Assembly: GCA_031269135.1 (NCBI GenBank)
Contig: JAISZP010000287.1
Coordinates: 1-5,225 of the forward strand
Direction: 5' to 3'
DNA length: 5,225 nucleotides
Source of the DNA: Deltaproteobacteria bacterium
GTDB lineage: Bacteria; Desulfobacterota; Desulfarculia; Adiutricales; Adiutricaceae
This document shows positions 1-4,688 of this stretch, piece after piece (position 1 is the first letter of the stretch; every line of letters begins with the position of its first letter). The notes beneath the pieces were generated by a model. It worked only from the letters and a program-made list of their open reading frames with translations, ran no database searches and was not told the DNA's origin. Position numbers and translations under genes: made by a program.

Positions 1-349
1 CCATAAAATCCATCTTGGCGCAGAGATTGTAGTGGCCGCTTTGGCAAGAGAAACACTCTCCGCAAGGCACGCCCGGCTCCAAAGTCACTTTGTCGCCGAC
101 CGAAAAGCCGCCGACCTTCTCTCCCAGCGCCACCACTTCGCCGGCTGACTCATGGCCTAAAACCATGGGTTTGTCGACCACCCAGTTTCCAAGACGACCA
201 TCTTGGAGAAAATGCATATCGCTTCCGCAGATGCCTACATGTTCCACTTTGACTAGGACCTCGTCAGCCTTAGGAGTCGGAATCGGGCGCTCCTCCATCC
301 TGTGGTCGCGAGGGCCATGCATTACGACCGCTTTCATCATTTCAGCCAT
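1..349 (-). CDS. Zinc-dependent medium-chain alcohol/polyol dehydrogenase (sorbitol/xylitol dehydrogenase-like), N-terminal part
   Basis: This is the first 116 codons of a zinc-binding alcohol dehydrogenase; the rest lies beyond the left edge, including the NAD(P)-binding Rossmann domain. The visible part is the GroES-like catalytic domain. It has the catalytic-zinc residues Cys41 (in GICGSDMH) and His66-Glu67 (in LGHES), and the four structural-zinc cysteines Cys96, Cys99, Cys102 and Cys110 in a PCGECFSCQSGHYNLC block. The GVPC...GHYNLC wording is typical of the sorbitol/xylitol/L-iditol dehydrogenase branch, which oxidises a polyol hydroxyl to a ketone with NAD+. The ATG at 349 was chosen over Met4 and Met5 because AAAGGAGG lies 6 nt before it. 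The gene follows the sugar-binding protein by 117 nt on the same strand, so it probably oxidises the imported compound or a derivative. The exact substrate cannot be read from this fragment. Confidence 0.93.
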   Translation of the reverse strand, partial: MAEMMKAVVMHGPRDHRMEERPIPTPKADEVLVKVEHVGICGSDMHFLQDGRLGNWVVDKPMVLGHESAGEVVALGEKVGGFSVGDKVTLEPGVPCGECFSCQSGHYNLCAKMDFM

Positions 350-355
350 TGAAAA

Positions 356-363
356 CCTCCTTT
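356..363 (-). promoter_or_regulatory. Ribosome binding site of the dehydrogenase gene
   Basis: On the minus strand the sequence reads AAAGGAGG, then six nucleotides (TTTTCA), then ATG at 349. This near-perfect Shine-Dalgarno site fixes the start at 349 rather than at the internal Met4 or Met5 codons. Confidence 0.85.
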
Positions 364-404
364 AGCCGAGACAAGCGAAGAAAACGCCGACTAAAATCAT
401 TCGG

Positions 405-454
405 TCTCGCCTCGGCGGCCGAAAAGGAGAGCTTTTCGACCGCCGCAAGCGAGA
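405..454 (-). terminator. Long interrupted hairpin between the binding-protein and dehydrogenase genes
   Basis: Three perfectly complementary blocks are nested here. TCTCGC (405-410) pairs with GCGAGA (449-454), CGGCGG (413-418) with CCGCCG (440-445), and CGAAAAG (420-426) with CTTTTCG (432-438), around a five-base loop. That gives 19 base pairs with small internal loops. It starts 12 nt after the binding-protein stop codon and ends 55 nt before the dehydrogenase start. On the minus strand it is followed only by a weak ATTTTAG stretch, not a solid T-run. I therefore favour partial termination or 3'-end protection of the binding-protein message over full termination. This layout often keeps a binding protein more abundant than the genes after it. 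The structure is seen directly; the role is inferred. Confidence 0.6.
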
Positions 455-466
455 TCGCGATGAATC

Positions 467-1405
467 TTACTTATAGATGGTGTCTAAAAGCGTATCGACG
501 TTATCTTTGGTGATCAATTCCATTTTGATGAAGTTGAGGCGCTCGGCCGGGGGATTGCCGGTGGCGACTTGATAGGCTACCCGGACGCCCAGGCGACCTT
601 CAAGGACCGCGTCTTGGAAGACTGTGGCGTCAAGACGGCCATCTTTGATGGCCTGACAGGCGTCTTTGATGGCGTCGACGGAACCTACCGGGATTCTGAT
701 GCCTTTGGCTTCCAGGGCCTGAATGGCGCCGAGAGCCATTTCATCGTTATGAGCGATGACGCCTTCAATCTGATCTGGATAGGTCTGCAGCCAGTTTTCC
801 ATGGTGTTTAGAGCTTGCTCGCGATTCCAGTTGGCGGGCTTTTGAACCAAGATTTTGACGTCAGGGTATTTGTTCAAAACGTTCATGTTGCCTTCGAGTC
901 TCTGGAGCTGGGCGGAGGTGCCGATGGGGCCTTCCAATATGACCACGTTTCCCTTGCCGCCGAGCGCGTCCACAACGTACTGGGCTTCAAGTTCTCCGGC
1001 TTCGACGTCATTGGGACCGGCATAGTAATAGGGCTTGTCGGTGTTCATGAGCATGTTGACGCCGGTTAGAGGGATGCCGGCGTTTTCGGCCATGTCCAGA
1101 GCCGGGACGATGGCGTCCGCGTCCACCGCGGCCACCAAAACGACATCGACTTTATTGGTCAGCAGGTTTTCGACTTGGTTGAGCTGAACGGAGGCGTCGT
1201 TGCCGGCGTCCAAGATCGATAGTTCAACGCCTAATTCCTCGGCTTCGGCTTTCATTCCCTCGACCATCAGGGTGATGAACTCCGACATGTAATATACGGT
1301 GCTGCCGATAGTGATTTTTTTCGCTTCTTGATCTTGAGCCTGAGCCTGAGCGGCTGGAACGGCTAAAGCCAAAGTCAACAAAAGGGCCAAAAACAGTTTT
1401 TTCAT
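467..1405 (-). CDS. Periplasmic sugar/polyol-binding protein of a CUT2 ABC transporter
   Basis: This is a 312-residue substrate-binding protein of the RbsB/Peripla_BP_4 type, which captures a sugar or polyol in the periplasm and delivers it to the membrane permease. Residues 1-23 are a signal peptide: MKK, a Leu/Ala-rich core, then AQA cleavage motifs ending at 21 or 23. There is no lipobox cysteine, so the mature protein should be soluble. The two-lobed fold shows in the first strand KKITIGSTVYYMSEF (29-43), the QVENLLTNKVDVVLV segment (77-91), IAHNDEMALGA (217-227), and VGSVDAIKDA (240-249) with LDATVFQDA (258-266). The VDAIKDA and TVFQDA pattern resembles inositol- and polyol-type binding proteins as I recall them, more than classical RbsB; this is a weak hint. 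The reading frame stays open up to an ATG at 1501. The start at 1405 is preferred because GGAGA precedes it and the signal peptide begins there. The gene sits apart from its presumed ATPase and permease, behind 683 nt of repeat-rich DNA. Confidence 0.93.
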   Translation of the reverse strand: MKKLFLALLLTLALAVPAAQAQAQDQEAKKITIGSTVYYMSEFITLMVEGMKAEAEELGVELSILDAGNDASVQLNQVENLLTNKVDVVLVAAVDADAIVPALDMAENAGIPLTGVNMLMNTDKPYYYAGPNDVEAGELEAQYVVDALGGKGNVVILEGPIGTSAQLQRLEGNMNVLNKYPDVKILVQKPANWNREQALNTMENWLQTYPDQIEGVIAHNDEMALGAIQALEAKGIRIPVGSVDAIKDACQAIKDGRLDATVFQDAVLEGRLGVRVAYQVATGNPPAERLNFIKMELITKDNVDTLLDTIYK

Positions 1406-1410
1406 GATGT

Positions 1411-1415
1411 TCTCC
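1411..1415 (-). promoter_or_regulatory. Ribosome binding site that sets the binding-protein start
   Basis: The minus strand reads GGAGA, then ACATC, then ATG at 1405. This five-base spacing and the MKK signal peptide right after it decide against the longer reading from the ATG at 1501. The longer reading would put 32 mostly polar residues before the signal peptide. Confidence 0.8.
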
Positions 1416-1422
1416 AAAAGAA

Positions 1423-1440
1423 ATTGCGACTGCAATCGCA
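1423..1440. promoter_or_regulatory. Overlapping inverted repeats just upstream of the binding-protein RBS
   Basis: Two perfect inverted repeats share bases here: ATTGC-gact-GCAAT (1423-1436) and TGCGA-ctgcaa-TCGCA (1425-1440). They end 8 nt before the Shine-Dalgarno site of the binding-protein gene. The position fits an operator for a repressor or an mRNA hairpin affecting translation. No known operator consensus is recognised with confidence. Confidence 0.4.
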
Positions 1441-1455
1441 GAGAAAATTGTACGC

Positions 1456-1469
1456 CGGCGGTTTCGCCG
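1456..1469 (-). other. Short perfect hairpin in the leader of the binding-protein gene
   Basis: CGGCG (1456-1460) and CGCCG (1465-1469) flank a four-base loop that reads AAAC on the minus strand. It is one of several small inverted repeats in the 100 nt before the binding-protein start. A five-base-pair GC stem could form in RNA, but one this short is not rare by chance. Confidence 0.35.
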
Positions 1470-1490
1470 CGCGTGAAGCTGACTAGAATA

Positions 1491-1509
1491 TCGCCTCTCA
1501 AGAGAGCGA
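1491..1509 (-). other. Inverted repeat TCGC-c-TCTC / GAGA-GCGA upstream of the binding-protein gene
   Basis: TCGC (1491-1494) plus TCTC (1496-1499) are complementary to GAGA (1502-1505) plus GCGA (1506-1509), with one unpaired C and a very tight centre. The near-palindrome lies directly beside the 13-bp repeat array. The small centre suits a protein-binding DNA site as well as an RNA stem. Function unknown. Confidence 0.35.
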
Positions 1510-1510
1510 C

Positions 1511-1549
1511 AGGTTTGAACCCTAGGTTTGAACTTTAGGTTTGAACCTT
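1511..1549. repeat. Three tandem 13-bp repeats (iteron-like)
   Basis: Three adjacent copies are present: AGGTTTGAACCCT (1511-1523), AGGTTTGAACTTT (1524-1536) and AGGTTTGAACCTT (1537-1549). The first ten bases are identical in all three and only the last three vary. Each unit is itself nearly palindromic (AGGTT-TG-AACCT, perfect in copy 3), as expected of a dimeric DNA-binding protein site. They lie 106-144 nt upstream of the binding-protein start. No replication gene is nearby, so a replication iteron is unlikely; a cooperative regulator site or slippage-derived repeat fits better. Confidence 0.9.
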
Positions 1550-1572
1550 ACGGCGCTCGAAAAGAGGCTTCC

Positions 1573-1695
1573 AAGTCGTTTAAGAGCGGTGAGGTTTAAG
1601 CTACCGCAGGATAAAGTCGTTTAAGAGCGGCGACGTTAAAATTGCCGCAGAATGAAGTCGTTTAAGAGCGGCGACGTTAAAACCGCCGCAGGATA
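1573..1695. repeat. Three tandem 41-bp repeats, each with a conserved internal inverted repeat
   Basis: Three copies of exactly 41 bp lie head to tail at 1573-1613, 1614-1654 and 1655-1695. All begin with AAGTCGTTTAAGAGCGG. Copies 2 and 3 differ at about five positions; copy 1 is more diverged. Each unit holds an inverted repeat around a 12-base spacer: GCGGT...ACCGC in copy 1, GCGGC...GCCGC in copy 2, and GCGGC...GCCGC in copy 3, where the pairing extends by one G-C pair. The arm base that differs in copy 1 (C to T) is matched by the complementary change (G to A) in the other arm. Pairing or palindromy therefore seems to be kept. The array lies 168-290 nt upstream of the binding-protein start. 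It could be an operator array, a string of RNA hairpins in a leader, or a genomic repeat family. Confidence 0.9.
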
Positions 1696-1739
1696 AAAAG
1701 GTGTTTTACGTGGCTAATTTATGATTTTTTCCGATAGAG

Positions 1740-1789
1740 CCGTCGACGGGCAGCTCTTTAAACGATCGACCGACGCAGTCGACGGTCGG
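1740..1789. repeat. Palindrome and repeated GTCGACGG motif
   Basis: CCGTCGACGG (1740-1749) is a perfect ten-base palindrome, and its GTCGACGG half recurs in direct orientation at 1778-1785. The second copy is part of a hairpin in which CGACCG (1767-1772) pairs with CGGTCG (1783-1788). Between them lies AGCTCTTTAAAC (1752-1763), which is almost the reverse complement of the TTTAAGAGC core of the 41-bp repeats. The arrangement suggests regulatory DNA or a structured RNA; function unknown. Confidence 0.45.
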
Positions 1790-1812
1790 AAATCCAAAGA
1801 GTCGTTTTCGGT

Positions 1813-1861
1813 GACGCGCTCAGAAAAACCCTGTTGCCGTTACGAGGGTTCTGACGGCGTC
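1813..1861 (-). terminator. Hairpin, candidate weak terminator after the permease gene
   Basis: Outer arms GACGC (1813-1817) and GCGTC (1857-1861), middle arms TCAG (1820-1823) and CTGA (1851-1854), and inner arms AACCCT (1827-1832) and AGGGTT (1845-1850) can pair, with a two-by-two internal loop and a small A bulge. Read on the minus strand, the inner stem ends in AGGGTTTTTCT, so five T residues finish or follow it. That resembles a weak intrinsic terminator about 240 nt past the permease stop codon. The outer pairing could compete with it. No better terminator for the isomerase-ATPase-permease operon is visible. Confidence 0.4.
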
Positions 1862-1875
1862 TCCGCGCCCGGTCG

Positions 1876-1915
1876 CCGAGATCTTAGGCGTTCGCCCTAA
1901 GGCTAGCCGTCTCGG
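1876..1915. other. Strong two-part hairpin in the intergenic region
   Basis: Outer arms CCGAGA (1876-1881) and TCTCGG (1910-1915) enclose an inner stem of CTTAG plus GCG (1883-1890) pairing with CGC plus CTAAG (1893-1901), with one unpaired C and a tiny loop. It sits 14 nt from the neighbouring hairpin and has no T-run after it on either strand, so it is not a simple terminator. It may be part of a structured RNA or a repeat element of the REP kind. Function unknown. Confidence 0.5.
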
Positions 1916-1945
1916 AACCCCTTGTCCCATCAAGGTCTAAGGGTT
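1916..1945. other. Hairpin with a T-run on the plus side
   Basis: AACCC (1916-1920) and CTTG (1921-1924) can pair with CAAG (1931-1934) and GGGTT (1941-1945), leaving a six-base bulge on one side. The plus strand continues with two more T residues after the stem. It abuts the preceding hairpin directly. A plus-strand terminator is conceivable, but no plus-strand gene ends here, so the direction and role are open. Confidence 0.35.
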
Positions 1946-2088
1946 TTGCTCTGCTGCGGACACTCTTGTTTTCCTCCCAGGATTCTCTCCATGACTAAGC
2001 CAAATTTTTTAAGTAAAAAAGTGACTATATTACGATACGGCATTATGCGTTTTTTTTAGGTTCGTTTCGGCGATCGGCTCATGGGTCG

Positions 2089-3069
2089 CTAAGAGTTGCG
2101 CTTGTAATCCATCAACACGGCGCCCAATATGATGACGCCTTTCACTATTTGCTGGTAAAAGCTGGTGATCTCCATCAAGTCCAGGCCATTGTTGACCACT
2201 CCCAAAAGCAAGGCGCCCACTAAAGTTCCCCAGAGTCTGCCTCTGCCGCCGGCTAAGGATGTTCCGCCGATGACGGTGGCGGCGATGGCGTCCAACTCGT
2301 AGGACTGACCCGCCTGAGGCAGTCCCGCTGAAACCCTGGCCGTCAAGATGACGGCCGCCAGGCCGCATAAGGCCCCGCTGAAGGCGTAAGCGAAAAGCTT
2401 GACCTTTTTGGCGTTGATTCCGGAAACGATGGCGGCGTTTTCATTGCCGCCGACGGCATATAAGTAGCGGCCAATTCGAAAATACCGCAGCAGCATGTAA
2501 CCCAAAAGAAACGTCAGAAGAAATATGATGACCGGTATGGGGACAATCCATAGGTTTCCCTTGCCCAGAAAAAGAAAATCGGCAGGCAAAGGCGAAATCG
2601 GGCGACCTTTGGAGATGACGTAGGTAAGACCTCTGGCGGCGGTCATCATGGCCAAGGTGACTACAAAGGGAGCGGCTCGGCAGTAGGCTACGAAATAACC
2701 GTTTAAGCTGCCCATAATCAAGCCGACGAACAGAGATATGGGAAAGACGGCTAAGATCGCCATCTGTTGGTCTCTCAACAGCAAGGCGGTCACGACCCCG
2801 CTTAAGGCCACCAAAGAACCCACCGATAAATCTATGCCGCCCGTCAAGATCACCACCGTCATGCCTATGGCCAATATGCCGTTGATGGAAACCTGACGGG
2901 TGATGTTGATGATGTTTTCCTGAGTGAGAAATCTATTGGTGTATATGCTTAAAACTACGCATATGAGCAGCAGGATGATTAAGATATTATATTTAAGAAG
3001 AAATTGCTTCCATGAAAAAGGAACTTTGCCGTCTTCTATTGCAGATGCGGCGACAACGGGACGACTCAT
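2089..3069 (-). CDS. CUT2-family sugar ABC transporter permease (RbsC-like)
   Basis: This 326-residue inner-membrane permease belongs to the BPD_transp_2 family (RbsC, XylH, MglC). Two copies normally form the channel through which the sugar passes from the binding protein to the cytoplasm. A short cytoplasmic N-terminus is followed by hydrophobic segments at about 28-43, 64-77, 84-97, 103-119, 123-150, 174-194, 225-243, 262-270 and 281-293, with a last one near 308-320. Family signatures are clear: TGGIDLSVGS (76-85), GRYLYAVGGNENAAIVSGI (200-218), which is the ATPase-coupling loop region, and AIAATVIGGTSLAGGRG (261-277). Length is normal for the family. The ATG at 3069 overlaps the ATPase stop codon (ATGA) and has GGAGGGAG just before it, so translation is probably coupled and gives matched subunit amounts. 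The gene ends the three-gene operon. Its binding protein follows only after the long repeat region. The substrate cannot be told from this sequence alone. Confidence 0.96.
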   Translation of the reverse strand: MSRPVVAASAIEDGKVPFSWKQFLLKYNILIILLLICVVLSIYTNRFLTQENIINITRQVSINGILAIGMTVVILTGGIDLSVGSLVALSGVVTALLLRDQQMAILAVFPISLFVGLIMGSLNGYFVAYCRAAPFVVTLAMMTAARGLTYVISKGRPISPLPADFLFLGKGNLWIVPIPVIIFLLTFLLGYMLLRYFRIGRYLYAVGGNENAAIVSGINAKKVKLFAYAFSGALCGLAAVILTARVSAGLPQAGQSYELDAIAATVIGGTSLAGGRGRLWGTLVGALLLGVVNNGLDLMEITSFYQQIVKGVIILGAVLMDYKRNS

Positions 3070-4676
3070 GTTCTCCCTCCCAGTTCAGCTTGACTGGCGT
3101 CTTTTAAAGTTTGCGCTTGCGGAGCGAGCAGTTCCGGCGACGATTTGTCGGCCATGCCGGTGGCGTGGAGAAGCAACCCCTCCTGGGTGGCGTCCGAGCG
3201 CTCGACTATCGCTACGGCTGAACCTTGGCGCATCACCATGATGCGATCGCACATGCCCAGAATTTCCTTCATTTCTGAAGATATCATCACTATCGCCACG
3301 CCTCGGGCGGCCATATCAACCACAAGCTTGTAAATCTCGCTTTTAGCCCCGACGTCGATTCCTCTGGTAGGTTCATCAAAGATCATGACGGACGGCTCGG
3401 TGGCCATCCACTTGGCTAAGATGACTTTTTGCTGGTTTCCGCCGGAGAGGTTCATCACCAACGTCTGATGGCTGGGGGCTTTTATGCGAAGAGACTCCAT
3501 GAATGAGGTGGAAACTTTGGCTGTTTGTTTGACTTTCAAAAGGCCGAACGCGGTTGAGAGTTGCGGCAGGGAAGGGAGGGCTATGTTGTCTAGAATGTTC
3601 ATCGGCAGGATCAGACCGGAGAGCTTTCGATCCTCGGTGACCAGTCCCATGCGCTTTTTGATTGAAGATTTGGGGTTATAGCGTTCAATAGGGGCGCCAT
3701 CGACCAAAACCCGGCCCGAATCCGGAGGATGCACTCCAAAGATGCTTTCGACGACTTCCGTTCTTCCGGCGCCGATAAGCCCGGCTAAGCCGAATATTTC
3801 TCCGGCTTTGACCTCAAAAGAGACGTTTTCGAAATAGCCTTTTCTGGAGAGATTTTCGACCTTCAGACGAACTTGACCGACCTGACAGGTCTTTTCTGGA
3901 AACATCTCGTTGAGATCTCTGGCCACCATCAGGCGTATCAGCTCAAGCTCGTTGATGGAGTCGGTGTCGTAGGTGCCGATGTAGCGGCCGTCTCTGAAAA
4001 CCGTTATCTCATCCGAGATGGCGAAGATCTCGTCCATCTTATGGGTGATGTAGATCACGCACTTGTTTTCGCTTTTTAGAAGTCTGATGATCTCGAAGAG
4101 TCGGTCGACTTCTTTGGTGGTGATGGCGGAAGTGGGTTCATCCATTATTATGATGTTGGCGTTGTAAGAGACGGCTTTGGCGATCTCCACCATTTGCATT
4201 TGGCTGACCGTAAGCTCTCTCATGTACTTGCCGGGGTTGATGTCCACCCCAATGTAATCCAAAAGCTTAGTGGCCTCTCTATTCATCTTTCGATAATCGA
4301 TGAATCTGGCGGGGCCGATGAACTCGCGCCCTAAAAACAGGTTCTCGGCTATGGTCATCTCCAAGACGGGGTTCAACTCCTGATGGATCATGGCGATGCC
4401 GTACTCCATGGCCCGGCGTGGAGCATCGATGACGATCTTTTGGCCTGAAAGGGTGATGGTCCCTTCATCCGGGGTGTGAAGACCCGCCAGCACCTTCATG
4501 AGGGTGGATTTGCCTGCGCCGTTTTCTCCCATCAGCGCGTGAACCTTTCCGGGATAAAGCCGAAAGTCGACATTGTCCAGAGCCAAAACGCCCGGAAAGC
4601 GCTTGCAGATTCCTTTCATTTCCAAAATTGGTGCGGTTTTGGAAGGAGCGGGGCTGAGTCGTTTATCGTCGGTCAC
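3066..4676 (-). CDS. CUT2-family sugar ABC transporter ATPase with two ATP-binding domains (RbsA/MglA-like)
   Basis: This 536-residue cytoplasmic ATPase powers sugar import together with the downstream permease. Domain 1 has Walker A GENGAGKS (50-57), Q-loop Gln99, a signature LTVSQMQ (155-161), Walker B IIIMDEPTSA (175-184) with catalytic Glu180, and switch His212. Domain 2 has a degenerate Walker A GLIGAGRTE (299-307) with Arg in place of Lys, signature LSGGNQQK (410-417), Walker B VMIFDEPTRGID (430-441), and Ser-Ser-Glu (466-468) where the switch histidine would be. One intact and one degenerate site is the normal RbsA/MglA/XylG pattern, not damage. The protein is somewhat longer than the roughly 500 residues usual for the family because of short N- and C-terminal tails. 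It starts with GTG, 12 nt after the isomerase stop codon, behind GGAGGG at 4681-4686. Its stop codon overlaps the permease start. Role very secure; substrate unknown. Confidence 0.97.
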   Translation of the reverse strand: MTDDKRLSPAPSKTAPILEMKGICKRFPGVLALDNVDFRLYPGKVHALMGENGAGKSTLMKVLAGLHTPDEGTITLSGQKIVIDAPRRAMEYGIAMIHQELNPVLEMTIAENLFLGREFIGPARFIDYRKMNREATKLLDYIGVDINPGKYMRELTVSQMQMVEIAKAVSYNANIIIMDEPTSAITTKEVDRLFEIIRLLKSENKCVIYITHKMDEIFAISDEITVFRDGRYIGTYDTDSINELELIRLMVARDLNEMFPEKTCQVGQVRLKVENLSRKGYFENVSFEVKAGEIFGLAGLIGAGRTEVVESIFGVHPPDSGRVLVDGAPIERYNPKSSIKKRMGLVTEDRKLSGLILPMNILDNIALPSLPQLSTAFGLLKVKQTAKVSTSFMESLRIKAPSHQTLVMNLSGGNQQKVILAKWMATEPSVMIFDEPTRGIDVGAKSEIYKLVVDMAARGVAIVMISSEMKEILGMCDRIMVMRQGSAVAIVERSDATQEGLLLHATGMADKSSPELLAPQAQTLKDASQAELGGRT

Positions 4677-4680
4677 TTGT

Positions 4681-4686
4681 CCCTCC
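4681..4686 (-). promoter_or_regulatory. Ribosome binding site supporting the GTG start of the ATPase gene
   Basis: The minus strand reads GGAGGG, then ACAA, then GTG at 4676. This site lies between the isomerase stop codon (4689-4691) and the GTG. It supports GTG as the true start rather than the internal ATG of Met20, which lies right at the beginning of the conserved domain. Confidence 0.8.
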
Positions 4687-4688
4687 GA

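Larger units (their letters stand above)
1406..2088. other. Gene-free, repeat- and hairpin-rich region between permease and binding-protein genes
   Basis: No convincing protein gene lies in these 683 nt on either strand; the only short open frames are 20-22 codons with poor start signals. The stretch contains, from the binding-protein side: inverted repeats near the ribosome binding site, three 13-bp tandem repeats, three 41-bp tandem repeats, a group of longer hairpins (about 1740-1945), and an A/T-rich patch (about 2000-2057). The binding-protein promoter probably lies here, because the upstream operon ends at 2089, but I could not find a persuasive -35/-10 pair. Binding protein and transporter core are usually closely spaced in CUT2 operons, so a spacer of this size and structure is unusual. 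A degraded gene or small mobile element is possible, but no trace of transposase coding is visible. Confidence 0.75.

Noticed and set aside
299..309. Degenerate second Walker A (Lys to Arg) of the ATPase as a sign of inactivation
   Set aside because: This substitution and the missing second switch histidine are normal in RbsA/MglA/XylG proteins. The numbers given are residue positions in the protein encoded at 3066-4676.
569..1069. Plus-strand open frames of 80 and 84 codons opposite the binding-protein gene
   Set aside because: They mirror the codon pattern of the well-supported gene on the minus strand and have no family features of their own.
1406..1501. Extended binding-protein reading frame starting at the ATG at 1501 (32 extra residues)
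   Set aside because: The extra residues would precede a clean MKK signal peptide, and the start at 1405 has a GGAGA site at proper spacing. The extension also covers small inverted repeats that look like leader DNA.
1511..1549. Resemblance of the minus-strand GGTTCAAACC units to a tRNA T-arm, as in a tRNA fragment or attachment site
   Set aside because: I found no matching acceptor, anticodon or D arms at the right distances and no integrase. Threefold tandem repetition is not how a tRNA end behaves.
1573..1695. CRISPR array
   Set aside because: The 41-bp units follow each other directly with no unique spacers, there are only three, and no cas gene is visible.
2012..2040. Plus-strand TATATT as a sigma70 -10 element
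   Set aside because: No -35-like hexamer lies at 16-18 bp upstream, and transcription would run antisense into the permease gene with no plus-strand gene to serve.
1991..2059. 22-codon plus-strand open frame starting MTKPNF
   Set aside because: It lies in an A/T-rich patch, has no well-placed Shine-Dalgarno site, has low-complexity codons, and ends in a T-run. Nothing supports translation.
2030..2368. 112-residue minus-strand frame overlapping the 3' end of the permease gene
   Set aside because: It is an out-of-frame shadow of the permease, rich in Arg/Gly/His, with no recognisable domain.
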